From the NCBI RefSeq assembly GCF_003665155.1, contig NZ_RCFQ01000002.1:62001-126000 (forward strand): 64,000 bases of DNA, given 5' to 3'. Of this stretch, positions 16,553 to 25,938 are shown piece by piece. The position numbers and the translations under genes were made by a program. This DNA is from Mariprofundus sp. EBB-1. GTDB lineage: Bacteria; Pseudomonadota; Zetaproteobacteria; Mariprofundales; Mariprofundaceae. A model generated the notes under the pieces. The model did not search any database, had not been told where the DNA came from, and saw only the letters and a program-made list of their open reading frames with translations. The stretch's first letter is position 1; each line of letters begins with the position of its first letter.

Positions 16553-18705
16553 ATCGAGTGAATGCGATGCGACTGGTGCCTCTGTTAATGGCATCGTTAC
16601 TGTTAACGGCGACCGTGATGTTGTGGCCTTCCACTGATAGTGGGGGCGGCTTGCTGGCATGGGTAAATGTCAGTTTGATGTTGTTGATGGCCCTTTTGTT
16701 GGTTCAATATGGTATTCGATTGCTACGCGAGACTGGAGAACCAGCGCCGGGTTCGCGCTTGCGTGCCAAGCTTGTGATTGCCTTGGTGACGATGCTGCTT
16801 GTACCCGCGATGGTGATTCAAATGGCCGCCAGTCAGATGGTAGATAAGGGTATGGATGTCTGGTTTGATGTGCGTGTGGATACATTGCTGGATCGTGCTC
16901 TTAATCTCGCTCAGGGTTTTTATGAGCGTGTTGAAAAGGATATGAAACGTGATTTACTCGATTACATCTCTGATGCCGCACTATTGGCGGCGGTGACGGG
17001 TAACATGGATTACCGTACAAGCAATGTCTATTTAACTGAAATGAGTAAGGCTGAGGGTTGGCAAAAAGTTGAACTTTTTGATGTCAACGAACGGCAAATT
17101 GGAGGCATTCAAGCAGGAGAGCTCACTGCATTGCAAGCCAGTCCATTGAATAGTACAGCCCGTCTGGCGATGCGTTTGGGGCGCGTGGTCACTGAATTGG
17201 TGATGCATAAAAATGGAGAAGTCGCGGTGGGTTATGCACCGTTGGTGGGGCCAGTTTCAGTCCTCGGTTTATTGAGGGTAGAGGTGCAGTTGCCTGCTGG
17301 CGTGATTCAAAATGCTCGATCTGTAGAGGAAGATTATCGCAATTATCGCCAATTAGAGCGTAATCGCCAAACGATCAGAAGCACGTTTACGCATGTGATG
17401 CTCTTTGTGACATTGGTAGTGGTGTTATTGGCCGGTGTAGTGGCGCTGTTGTTTGCACGACGGCTGACTGCACCTGTTGGAGAATTGGCTGAGGCATTGC
17501 ATCGGATTACAGAGGGTGATCTGGATGTGGAAATCGCGCATTCACCGCGTGATGAACTGGGTTCACTTGGGCGATCATTTAATACGATGGCCAATCGATT
17601 AAAACAAAATGTTGAGGCCATTGAACAGGCTCAGTTGGACTTAACCAGTGCGCTTGATAGCAGTCGCCAACGCCAGTATGTGTTGGAATCGTTGTTGGCG
17701 AACCTGCACTCCGGTGTGGTTTTAATAGATTCCGAACATCGTGTGCGTCTGCTTAATCAGGCTGTGAGAGATATCCTTCAATTACCGAAGGAGTGGAAAC
17801 CCAGTGCCGATTTTGCTGAACTCAGTTTGGGAAATATGCACGATATTGGTGACTTTTACGATGAATTACGCCATCAGGAAGAAGATTATTTGCAGCGAGA
17901 GTTTGATATGGCTCTCTCTGAAGGTAGAACGCTGCATGTGTTGGCGCGCGGCGCGCGCTTGAGTGCCAGTGGAACGGCTTTCTCGGGTTACTTGCTGGTG
18001 ATTGATGATATTTCAGAGTTGGCAGAGGCTCAGAAAAACAAAGCCTGGGCCGAAGTGGCCAGACGTTTGGCGCATGAAATTAAAAACCCGTTAACACCGA
18101 TTAAATTGTCTGCAGAACGTTTGCAACGCCGTTTTCGTAAACAGGTGGATAATGAACAGGTGTTTGATGTGTGTACCAAGGCCATTATTGATCAGACGGA
18201 ACGACTACAGCGCCTGATTTCTGATTTTTCGACCTTGGCTCGTATGCCTCAGCCAAAATTACGCGAAGTGCCGGTGAATACCTTGTTATCGGATATGTAT
18301 GAGTTGTTTCATAGCTATCGAAGAATTTCTGTTAAAATTATTGAAGATGAACATGCGCTTTGTCAGTGTGATCCTGATCAGGTGAGGCAGGTATTGATCA
18401 ATCTGATGGACAATGCTGTTTCCGCAACCGATGAAACATGTGCGATTCGCGTATATGCGGTGGTTAGTGATGCGTTTGCTGAATGGCATGTGGAAGATGA
18501 TGGTGATGGTATTGATGCTGAGAATGCCACCAAACTGTTTGAAGCCTATTATTCCACCAAGTCAGATGGTTCCGGTTTGGGACTGGCTATCGCTAAGCGT
18601 ATTGCCGAAGATCATGGTGGTGATCTAAAACTACTCTCTTTAGCTGGACCTACACATTTTTGTTTGAAATTACCCCGCCATGTGCAAGAGAAGGAGGCGA
18701 CATGA
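16549..18705 (+). CDS. ntrY: NtrY-type sensor histidine kinase
   Basis: About 718 residues. Two or three N-terminal helices (about 8-30, 35-55, 75-95) come first, then a periplasmic sensor region to about 285, another helix (about 290-315), HAMP (about 315-365, RRLTAPVGELAEALHRI), PAS (about 390-500), HisKA with LAHEIKNPLTPIKLSAERL, and HATPase_c with LMDNAV, DDGDGID and GSGLGLAI. GTG 16549 overlaps the previous stop; ATG 16567 and ATG 16492 are alternatives. NtrY phosphorylates NtrX and in other proteobacteria responds to nitrogen or redox state. Its stop overlaps the ntrX start (ATGA). Confidence 0.92.
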   Translation: MNRVNAMRLVPLLMASLLLTATVMLWPSTDSGGGLLAWVNVSLMLLMALLLVQYGIRLLRETGEPAPGSRLRAKLVIALVTMLLVPAMVIQMAASQMVDKGMDVWFDVRVDTLLDRALNLAQGFYERVEKDMKRDLLDYISDAALLAAVTGNMDYRTSNVYLTEMSKAEGWQKVELFDVNERQIGGIQAGELTALQASPLNSTARLAMRLGRVVTELVMHKNGEVAVGYAPLVGPVSVLGLLRVEVQLPAGVIQNARSVEEDYRNYRQLERNRQTIRSTFTHVMLFVTLVVVLLAGVVALLFARRLTAPVGELAEALHRITEGDLDVEIAHSPRDELGSLGRSFNTMANRLKQNVEAIEQAQLDLTSALDSSRQRQYVLESLLANLHSGVVLIDSEHRVRLLNQAVRDILQLPKEWKPSADFAELSLGNMHDIGDFYDELRHQEEDYLQREFDMALSEGRTLHVLARGARLSASGTAFSGYLLVIDDISELAEAQKNKAWAEVARRLAHEIKNPLTPIKLSAERLQRRFRKQVDNEQVFDVCTKAIIDQTERLQRLISDFSTLARMPQPKLREVPVNTLLSDMYELFHSYRRISVKIIEDEHALCQCDPDQVRQVLINLMDNAVSATDETCAIRVYAVVSDAFAEWHVEDDGDGIDAENATKLFEAYYSTKSDGSGLGLAIAKRIAEDHGGDLKLLSLAGPTHFCLKLPRHVQEKEAT

Positions 18706-20126
18706 CTGCGCGTATCATGATTGTAGATGATGAAGAACCGATTCGTGATTCCTTGCAGGGACTGTTTGAGGATGAAGAATATCTGGTAGTAAGTGCCGCA
18801 TCAGGTGAAGAAGCGATTGCCCGATTGCGTAAGCAGCCGGTGGATTGTGTATTGTTGGATATCTGGATGCCGGGCATTGATGGTTTGGAAACCTTGAATC
18901 GTATTCAGCAGATGGATGCGCATTTACCTGTTATTATGATGTCGGGTCATGCCACTATTGATACGGCTGTAAGAGCAACCAGACAAGGTGCATTTGATTT
19001 TGTTGAGAAGCCGTTGTCGTTTGATCGTTTGATGATTCTGGCTCGCAATGCGGTGCACAAACGCAGAGTAGAACAGGAAAATCGCGACCTGAAACGTCAG
19101 GATGTGGTGCATTATAGTCAGCAGGAGTTGATAGGCGATAGTGCTGCGATCTCTGAAGTAAGAACATTGATTAAGCGTATTGCTCTCTCTGATGCTCCTG
19201 TGTTGCTGTTGGGTGAACACGGTACGGGCAAAGCTGTGGCGGCGCGTATGTTGCATGCTGCTTCAAAAAGAAAAGAGGCCCCTTTTATTGAAGTGAATAC
19301 CGCCAGCGTCGCTGCGGGAAGAATGGATTCTGAACTCTTTGGCCATGAGAAAGGTGCTTTTTCAGGTGCTTTGCATGCGCAAAGAGGCAGCTTTGAAGCG
19401 GCTCATCATGGCTCGTTGTTTTTTGATGAAGTGACTGAGCTGAGTATGGCGGCACAGGCGAAGGTGTTGCGGGTCCTGCAGGAGCGCGTGATCCAGCGCT
19501 TGGGTAATCCCACGCCGCTTCCGAGTAATGTACGTTTGATTGCTGCCAGCACTAAAGATCTTGATCAGGCCTTGCATGAAGAAAAGCTCAGGGAAGATTT
19601 TTATTATCGCTTGAATGTCGTGTCGATTCGTATGCCTGCACTTCATCAACGCTTTGAAGACTTACCTCTGCTATTGGAGACCCTGGCTGATGAGCAGGCC
19701 AAAATATTGGGTGGCGAGGCAGTACGTTTTGAAGCCGATGTGGTTGAAGCGCTTAAATTATATACATGGCCCGGCAATGTGCGTGAGCTGCGTAATTATA
19801 TTGAACGCTGTCATATTCTGATGCCGGGTGAACAGATGACGCTGTCAACGATGTTGCCTCCGGATCAATCTTCTACCCAGACTGCTTCAGCACAAGCTAC
19901 ATATGGAGAGGATGGCCGGTTTTCTCAACATGTAAGTGATGATGAGCATGTTGAAAACTTTCATGATGCACGTGAAGCGTTTGAACGTATTTACTTGCTT
20001 CAGCATTTGGATAAACATGACTGGAATATCAGCCGTACATCTGCAGATATTGGAATGGAACGTAGTCAGTTACATCGCAAAATAAAATCATTCGGGCTAG
20101 TGCCACCAGAGAAGGGATCCTCATGA
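18702..20126 (+). CDS. ntrX: NtrX-type sigma-54 response regulator
   Basis: A 474-residue regulator. Receiver (about 1-120) with DDEE and the phospho-acceptor Asp in VLLDIWMPG; AAA+ domain (about 140-375) with Walker A GEHGTGKAVAA and Walker B SLFFDEV; Fis-type HTH at the C-terminus (WNISRTSADIGMERSQLHRKI). The sigma-54 contact loop reads GAFSGA instead of GAFTGA, so activation of sigma-54 holoenzyme may be weak or altered. ATG 18702 follows AAGGAGG and overlaps the ntrY stop. The same sigma factor would serve the pilin promoter at 5.5 kb, though a direct link is not shown. Confidence 0.92.
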   Translation: MTARIMIVDDEEPIRDSLQGLFEDEEYLVVSAASGEEAIARLRKQPVDCVLLDIWMPGIDGLETLNRIQQMDAHLPVIMMSGHATIDTAVRATRQGAFDFVEKPLSFDRLMILARNAVHKRRVEQENRDLKRQDVVHYSQQELIGDSAAISEVRTLIKRIALSDAPVLLLGEHGTGKAVAARMLHAASKRKEAPFIEVNTASVAAGRMDSELFGHEKGAFSGALHAQRGSFEAAHHGSLFFDEVTELSMAAQAKVLRVLQERVIQRLGNPTPLPSNVRLIAASTKDLDQALHEEKLREDFYYRLNVVSIRMPALHQRFEDLPLLLETLADEQAKILGGEAVRFEADVVEALKLYTWPGNVRELRNYIERCHILMPGEQMTLSTMLPPDQSSTQTASAQATYGEDGRFSQHVSDDEHVENFHDAREAFERIYLLQHLDKHDWNISRTSADIGMERSQLHRKIKSFGLVPPEKGSS

Positions 20127-21496
20127 AAAATGTTGTCATTTTAGGGGCTGGAGAGGTGGGCTACCATATTGCCAGCCGGCTCTCTTCAGAGGGTAATAAC
20201 GTGTCCGTGGTGGATCAGGATGAAGATCGCTTACAAGTGATTGCAGATGCTATGGATGTGAAAACCGTCTGTGGTATGGCTTCGCACCCAAGTGTTCTGG
20301 AGCATGCCGGAGCAGCCAATGCGGATCTGTTAATTGCTGTAACCACCAATGATGAAGTGAATATGCTGGCCTGTCAGGTGGCGCATTCACTATTTAAAGT
20401 GCCTACCAAGTTAGCTCGTGTGCGTGAACCGGATTATGCTAACTATTCTGGTTTGATCGGTCGTGATGATCTGCCTATCGATGTCATTATATCGCCGGAA
20501 GGGGAGGCCGCTAAGGTGGTGATGGGGCGCTTGAATGTATCGAGTGCTCTGGATGCGAGAGAGTTTTTTAATGGCGCTATTCAGCTGGTTGAATTTACCG
20601 TTCGGCCAAAGAGTAATCTGGCCGGCTTGTCATTGATGGATTTACCTGAAGTGATGGGAGACTTACGTGTGTATGTGGTCGCCCATGAACATAATGGGCG
20701 CTGGCGCGTTCCTAATGGTCAAACGGTACTGCTGGCCGGTGATAGTATTTATGTGGCGGTAGCAAAAGATCAGCTTGATCCATTGATGGGCGTGCTTGAT
20801 TTTGCCTGTCACTCTCCTCAGGGACGTAATGTGCTTATGGTTGGTGGTGGTCACATCGGTTTTATTGTTGCCAAGGAACTGGAAAAAGTCGGTTCTCTGG
20901 TGAAGGTGATAGAGTTTAATAAAGCCAGAGCTGAGTGGTTGTCTGATCAATTTGATAACGTTGTTGTGATTCAGGGTGATGCTTTGGATCAAAAATTATT
21001 GGAAGAAGAGAACATTGATAAGATGGATGATTTTCTTGCCATGACCAATGATGATGAGACAAATATTCTCAGTAGTTTAATTGCCAAACGTTATGGTGTT
21101 CCGCATGTGGTGACGCTGGTGAATCGTTCTATTTACGGACAGTTGGTGCGCCAAATTGGTTTGGATGTGACGGTATCTCCGCGCCTGTCGACTGTGGCAT
21201 CTATGTTGAGCTTTGTGCGTAAGGGAAAAATTCATGGCATGGCATCGTTGGCCGATGGCAACCTGGAAGTGTTGGAAGCGGAGGCGCTGGAAACCAGTGC
21301 TATTTTGAACACACCGCTGCGTTTACTGAATTTGCCGGAGGATACAGTGGTTGGTGCCATTTTGCGTGATGGCAAAGTGATTGTGCCCAATGGTGATATG
21401 GAAGTTGAAAGTCATGATCATGTGCTGATTGTCACAACCAGTGCATCGGTTGTAGAAGTAGAGAAGCTGTTCGAAGTGCACCTGGAGTTCTTTTAA
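20123..21496 (+). CDS. trkA: Trk potassium uptake regulatory subunit
   Basis: A 457-residue cytoplasmic NAD-binding protein with two RCK_N/RCK_C pairs. The first Rossmann fold starts VVILGAGEVGYHIASRL (residues 4-20) and the second VLMVGGGHIGFIVAKEL (about 237). The C-terminal TrkA_C domains are about 150-220 and 375-455. TrkA gates TrkH-type K+ channels in response to nucleotides. It overlaps the ntrX stop (ATGA) and is followed after 3 bp by trkH. The ntrYX-trkAH order is common in alphaproteobacteria and relatives. Confidence 0.95.
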   Translation: MKNVVILGAGEVGYHIASRLSSEGNNVSVVDQDEDRLQVIADAMDVKTVCGMASHPSVLEHAGAANADLLIAVTTNDEVNMLACQVAHSLFKVPTKLARVREPDYANYSGLIGRDDLPIDVIISPEGEAAKVVMGRLNVSSALDAREFFNGAIQLVEFTVRPKSNLAGLSLMDLPEVMGDLRVYVVAHEHNGRWRVPNGQTVLLAGDSIYVAVAKDQLDPLMGVLDFACHSPQGRNVLMVGGGHIGFIVAKELEKVGSLVKVIEFNKARAEWLSDQFDNVVVIQGDALDQKLLEEENIDKMDDFLAMTNDDETNILSSLIAKRYGVPHVVTLVNRSIYGQLVRQIGLDVTVSPRLSTVASMLSFVRKGKIHGMASLADGNLEVLEAEALETSAILNTPLRLLNLPEDTVVGAILRDGKVIVPNGDMEVESHDHVLIVTTSASVVEVEKLFEVHLEFF

Positions 21497-21499
21497 ACC

Positions 21500-22939
21500 A
21501 TGCATCCTTTGGGTGTGTTATGGACCATTGGTGTGCTTGTAGCTCTGTATGGGGCAAGCATGCTGGTGCCAGCCTTGGTGGCGATCTATTACGATGCGGG
21601 ACACATTGCCGAGTTTCTCGAAGCTGGCGCGATTGTGATTCTGATTGGTTTGAGCATGATGCGATTCGGCGGCGGAGCACCTGAGCGCTTAACCCATCGT
21701 GATGGTTTTCTGATCGTTGCTTTGGCGTGGTTGGTACTTGCATTGATTGGAGCCGTACCGTTCTGGACAACGGGTACGCTGCCTTCGATGGTGGATGCCA
21801 TGTTTGAGTCTGCTTCTGGCCTTACAACTACAGGCGCGACTGTTTTATCAGGTATTGATGATCTGCCCCGCTCAATCCTATTCTGGCGTTCCATGCAGGA
21901 GTGGTTGGGAGGCATGGGAATCATCGTTTTGGCTGTAGCGGTTATGCCGTTGTTGGGTGTGGGTGGTATGCAGCTATTCAAGGCGGAAACGCCGGGCCCG
22001 GTGAAAGATAAATTGACGGCGCGTGTGACAGAAACGGCTAAGCTATTATGGTTTCTATATCTTGGTATGACAGTCATCTGTGCCATAGCGTATGACCTGG
22101 GTGGTATGAATACCTTTGACGCCATTAATCATGCTATGTGTACGGTAGCCATTGGTGGGTTCTCTACCCATGATGCTAGTTTTGGCTATTTTGATAGTCC
22201 TACATTGAAACTGATTGGTGTGTTTTTTATGGTGCTGGCCGGGATCAATTTTACGCTGCACTTTGCAGCAGCACTGCGTGGGTTTTCTCTGCGCACCTAT
22301 TTCAGAGATGAAGAGTTCAGAACCTATATTATCTGGATCGCTGTGTTGGTGATGTTGATTAATTTTTTGCTACTTTCTAGTAGTGATGATGAGGCCATTG
22401 ATGTGTTGTTTAATGTGGTTTCGATTGCAACGACAACAGGCTTTGCTGTTAGTGATTATAATTTATGGCCGGCTGGCGCCACGCTGTTGTTATTGTTAAC
22501 CATGTTTGTTGGTGCATGTGCCGGTTCAACCGGTGGCGGCATGAAAGTAGTGCGTATTTTACTGCTGTTTCGTCAGGGCTTACGCGAAATTCGGCGGCTG
22601 GTGCATCCGCATGGTGTCATTCATGTGAAGATGGGAAATCAACGCATTTCAGCCGACGTTACTGAGGCTTTGTGGGGGTTCGCAGTACTGTTCATTGTCT
22701 GTTATCTCATTGTTGCCGTGTTGGTGGCAATCTCAGGTGTTGATATGGTGACAGCGTTTACTGCTGCTGCTGCCTGTATTACCAATACGGGCCCCGGTTT
22801 TGGTGATGTGGGTCCATATAGTAATTATCAGTCTTTGCCCGATATGGCGAAATCGGTGTTGATTTTTGGCATGTTGCTGGGACGGTTGGAAATTTATACG
22901 TTCTTTGTGCTTTTAATACCAGAATTCTGGCGTAACTGA
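21500..22939 (+). CDS. trkH: Trk potassium uptake channel subunit
   Basis: A 479-residue membrane protein of the TrkH/KtrB superfamily with repeated helix-pore-helix units. Selectivity-filter-like motifs are ASGLTTTGATV, CTVAIGGFSTHDASFG, VSIATTTGFAVSDY and ACITNTGPGFGDVGP. Other typical features are the cytoplasmic RRLVHPHGVIHVKMG loop and GAVPFW near the N-terminus. It imports K+ together with TrkA. It is the last gene of the ntrYX operon. Confidence 0.95.
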   Translation: MHPLGVLWTIGVLVALYGASMLVPALVAIYYDAGHIAEFLEAGAIVILIGLSMMRFGGGAPERLTHRDGFLIVALAWLVLALIGAVPFWTTGTLPSMVDAMFESASGLTTTGATVLSGIDDLPRSILFWRSMQEWLGGMGIIVLAVAVMPLLGVGGMQLFKAETPGPVKDKLTARVTETAKLLWFLYLGMTVICAIAYDLGGMNTFDAINHAMCTVAIGGFSTHDASFGYFDSPTLKLIGVFFMVLAGINFTLHFAAALRGFSLRTYFRDEEFRTYIIWIAVLVMLINFLLLSSSDDEAIDVLFNVVSIATTTGFAVSDYNLWPAGATLLLLLTMFVGACAGSTGGGMKVVRILLLFRQGLREIRRLVHPHGVIHVKMGNQRISADVTEALWGFAVLFIVCYLIVAVLVAISGVDMVTAFTAAAACITNTGPGFGDVGPYSNYQSLPDMAKSVLIFGMLLGRLEIYTFFVLLIPEFWRN

Positions 22940-23001
22940 TGTAACTGTTCATCTCACCACTTTTTTTTCTGATGGCTGCGTTGAAAATGTTTGCTTATGA
23001 C

Positions 23002-23100
23002 GAACAGGATGTTCAAATGCCGCGTAGCACAGGACGTGCGAGAGCGGCCAGCAAGTAGGCTCCGCTTTTTCGCCTTGCCCTCAGAAAAACAAGCGGCAAG
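23002..23100. repeat. Palindrome-rich intergenic element after trkH
   Basis: Three neighbouring inverted repeats occupy the 212 bp between trkH and pepA. They are GAACAGGATGTTC (23002-23014); GCCGC...GCAC...GTGC...GCGGC (23019-23048, nested 5-bp and 4-bp stems); and CTTGCC...GGCAAG (about 23074-23100). The composite, with its CAGGATGT and CAGGACGT cores, looks like a dispersed repeat unit rather than a terminator, since no T-run follows. No second copy was found in this window by eye. Confidence 0.5.
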
Positions 23101-23151
23101 CTGAATCAGTTACTTGTTTGACAGCGTGTTTTTATTTTTGAGGTGTTTTTT

Positions 23152-24654
23152 ATGATTGAATTGAATGTGAAAGTAGGGTCTGCGCATACACAGCGTGATG
23201 ATGCAGTGGTGTTGCCGTTGTTGGATGGGCGTAAGTTAACAGCTTCGGGCCAGGCATTGCAGCAGGCTACTGGGGACGTGTTATCTAATTTCCTGGAAAA
23301 GTGTGATTGCATGGGTTCATTCGGGAGCAGTAGAACTCTGTATGATGTGGAAGGTACAGATACGCAGCGCGTGATGTTGTTCGGTGTCGGAGATGAACAG
23401 AAACTCACTCTGCATAAACTGCGTGTATTGGCTGCAAAAGCAGCACGTAAGCTTGATAAGAGTGGGGCGCGTGATGTCTCCCTGTTTTTAACGGAATTGA
23501 ATGTGGGCGGTGCTTCATTAACCGATAAGGTTCAGGCCATTGCTGAAGGGGTGGAGCTGGGACTGTATCGTTTTGAAAAGTATCAGCATAAAAAAGATGA
23601 GCAAGATCGTGGACTGCGCTCAGTAACTATTATGCTTCCTTCACAAACTGATCTGGAGGCGGCTGAGTCTGCGTTGATGCGCGCCCGAGCCGTTGCTGCA
23701 GGTACCAACTTTGCACGCGATCTGTCCAATGAACCGGGCAATGTATGTACACCGGCATTTCTTGGTGATCAGGCCGCAGCATTAAGGCATGAAAAACTCA
23801 ATGTAACGGTGATGGATAAAGCAGCTATTGAAGAGGCTGGTTTTAATGCGCTGTTGGCTGTGAATCAGGGCTCTGCCAAAGAACCGCGTTTTATCATTCT
23901 GGATTATAAGGGTGGCAAAGCAGGCGATGCACCGATTGCACTGGTGGGCAAAGGTTTAACCTTTGATGCCGGTGGTATCTCCATCAAACCCGGTGCGCAG
24001 ATGGAAGAAATGAAATTTGATATGTGTGGTTCAGCTGCTGTGCTGGGCATATTCAAAGCGATCACAGCCATGAATCTACCGATCAATGTGCTGGGCGTGA
24101 TTCCATCGACTGAAAACCTGTTGGGTTCGGCTGCTTACAAACCGGGTGATATTCTGGTGGGCTATAAAAAAGATATCACGATTGAAATCCAGAATACCGA
24201 TGCGGAAGGTCGTATCATATTATCGGATGCATTGGCCTATGCCGCTGAGCAAAAACCAGCTGAAATTATCGATTTTGCCACCCTGACCGGTGCTTGTGTG
24301 GTTGCATTGGGTGCGCATGCAAGTGGTCTGATGGGTACAGGTGAAACACTTAAGCAAGATTTGAAAGTATCTGGTGATCATACCTATGATCGTGTATGGG
24401 AACTGCCCATGCATGAGGAGTATCAGGAGCAGATCAAGTCCGATATTGCGGATATAAGGAATATTGGTGGGCGAGATGCGGGCACGATTACCGCAGCTTG
24501 TTTCCTCTCACGTTTTGTGGGTGATGTGCCCTGGGCGCATCTGGATATTGCCGGCACAGCCTGGAATATGAAGGGCAATGATATTTCTGCCAAAGGTGGA
24601 ACGGGTGCCGGTGTGCGTCTGGTTGTTGATTACTTGAGTAGAAAAGCCGGGTAA
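23152..24654 (+). CDS. pepA: Leucyl aminopeptidase (M17 family)
   Basis: A 500-residue cytosolic metallo-aminopeptidase releasing N-terminal residues from peptides; in some bacteria PepA also acts as a DNA-binding protein. The catalytic C-terminal domain shows GKGLTFDAGGISIKP, KFDMCGSAAVLG and the signature NTDAEGRIILSDAL, with the metal-binding Asp, Lys and Glu residues in place. The N-terminal domain (about 1-165) is more divergent. ATG 23152 is chosen because GAGGTG precedes it by 7-9 bases; a GTG three codons earlier overlaps that site. Confidence 0.95.
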   Translation: MIELNVKVGSAHTQRDDAVVLPLLDGRKLTASGQALQQATGDVLSNFLEKCDCMGSFGSSRTLYDVEGTDTQRVMLFGVGDEQKLTLHKLRVLAAKAARKLDKSGARDVSLFLTELNVGGASLTDKVQAIAEGVELGLYRFEKYQHKKDEQDRGLRSVTIMLPSQTDLEAAESALMRARAVAAGTNFARDLSNEPGNVCTPAFLGDQAAALRHEKLNVTVMDKAAIEEAGFNALLAVNQGSAKEPRFIILDYKGGKAGDAPIALVGKGLTFDAGGISIKPGAQMEEMKFDMCGSAAVLGIFKAITAMNLPINVLGVIPSTENLLGSAAYKPGDILVGYKKDITIEIQNTDAEGRIILSDALAYAAEQKPAEIIDFATLTGACVVALGAHASGLMGTGETLKQDLKVSGDHTYDRVWELPMHEEYQEQIKSDIADIRNIGGRDAGTITAACFLSRFVGDVPWAHLDIAGTAWNMKGNDISAKGGTGAGVRLVVDYLSRKAG

Positions 24655-24984
24655 TTATTATAGCTCTTTTATTCAGCGTGCACAAACTGACAATGTTTGT
24701 GCATGCTGGGTTACATTATACCTGTACATTGTGAATGACTTTGCTTCCGGCAACATATGGCTACGATCATGCAAGCACTATTTTCACCAAGTATATATTA
24801 ATTCAGACTTTTTTAGACAAGCTGGAATTATATACAGGTAAGATTTTGCGTCTACGAAAGCAGGGCAGGAAACGCAACGTTGACAAATGAATACACTGTC
24901 CCCGATTTCCACAGTGGTTGAATTTTTCCGCGGCCCTAAGCCTCATGCAATGAGACTCATCGGGATACTTTGCATTAACTAACT
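24655..24984. other. Intergenic stretch between pepA and the lipoprotein gene
   Basis: No gene seen in 330 bp. An 8-bp perfect hairpin GCACAAAC/GTTTGTGC lies at 24680-24702 just after pepA but lacks a T-run; it may still end the pepA transcript. At 24891-24910 the phrase ATACACTGTCCCCGATTTC resembles motifs often seen around REP-associated transposase remnants, but no transposase is present. Confidence 0.4.
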
Positions 24985-25938
24985 TTAGTACATTGTTCCG
25001 GTTCCGTCTGGATCTATGTAAAGATTATTCATCAATCTACCGCTCCATTTTGCGCGTAAAGTTGCGTTGCTATTATTATTTGTGCTGGCGTTATCCCAAA
25101 AGCTAAAGCCGAACTTCTCTCTGTGAAAAAAAGGACCAACGTGTCCTCCCCAAAAACCCTCGCTTCCAAGGTATCCACAGAAAGCCCTCGACCATTTGAT
25201 AGACCAAGGGATATTTGACTTGGGGGCGCTGGTAGTGCCCTCAGCACCAGCTTGTATAGCGCACCCAGGATGCCCAACTGGCAGATAAGGTGCCTGATCT
25301 GCATAGGCAGGAATGAAAGTTGCTCCGCAGTGTGGATTTGTTCCGCCCTGGCAAGGGCCGTAAGCAGATCCCACGGTTCCAGGATATTTGGCGTCCCACT
25401 TGGTGGTGAACTTTCTCTCCTGACCCCAAAGTGCGCGCGCAAACATGCAATAATCTTTTTTTACTTTTTGAGCCGGGTTTGTATAGCCAACCAGTGCTCG
25501 CACATGGTTAATTGCAATTCTGTGCCATTCATCGACCTCAGCCTTCGTGGGGTTCATGTTGTTCGCAAAGGGTTGGGTCGCGTAAAAAACCTCCCTGATA
25601 CCTCTAATTTGATCACCGGTTGGGCAGATGGCAGCGGCTAATTGAGTTCTTGTCAAAGTTTCCGGGTTGTAGACAGTTCCATTCCATTGGGCACTTTGCC
25701 AAGAAGCTGGGGTTAACCAGCCGATACCATTCGGATCATGAGAGGTGTTGATGCCGCTTGCCAATGGCTTGATGGAAAATGTAGCCCACGCAGCCTGGCT
25801 TGGGGTGTACTGGGGTGTGTTGTTCCCGCCAGCACTAGCACTACTCGCACCAGTACCACCACCACCTCCTCCACAGGAAACAACTCCAATGCTTAATAAA
25901 CCTATTAAAAAAGCACTAATCAATGTATTCACTTTCAT
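24985..25938 (-). CDS. Unknown Cys-containing lipoprotein with a poly-Gly anchor linker
   Basis: A 317-residue predicted lipoprotein. The signal ends GVVSC and is followed at once by six Gly and a Gly/Ser/Ala linker. No Asp stands at +2, so outer-membrane sorting is expected. The globular part contains six further cysteines, suitable for disulfides, and is rich in Trp, His and aromatic residues (EVDEWHRIAINHVRALVGY, GGHVGPFFHREKFGFSFWD). The INHVRALVGY stretch is faintly like CAP/SCP-type domains, but I do not recognise the family. The gene is isolated between two gene-poor stretches with a GGGGTAAG ribosome site, which suggests an accessory or acquired gene. Confidence 0.7.
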   Translation of the reverse strand: MKVNTLISAFLIGLLSIGVVSCGGGGGGTGASSASAGGNNTPQYTPSQAAWATFSIKPLASGINTSHDPNGIGWLTPASWQSAQWNGTVYNPETLTRTQLAAAICPTGDQIRGIREVFYATQPFANNMNPTKAEVDEWHRIAINHVRALVGYTNPAQKVKKDYCMFARALWGQERKFTTKWDAKYPGTVGSAYGPCQGGTNPHCGATFIPAYADQAPYLPVGHPGCAIQAGAEGTTSAPKSNIPWSIKWSRAFCGYLGSEGFWGGHVGPFFHREKFGFSFWDNASTNNNSNATLRAKWSGRLMNNLYIDPDGTGTMY

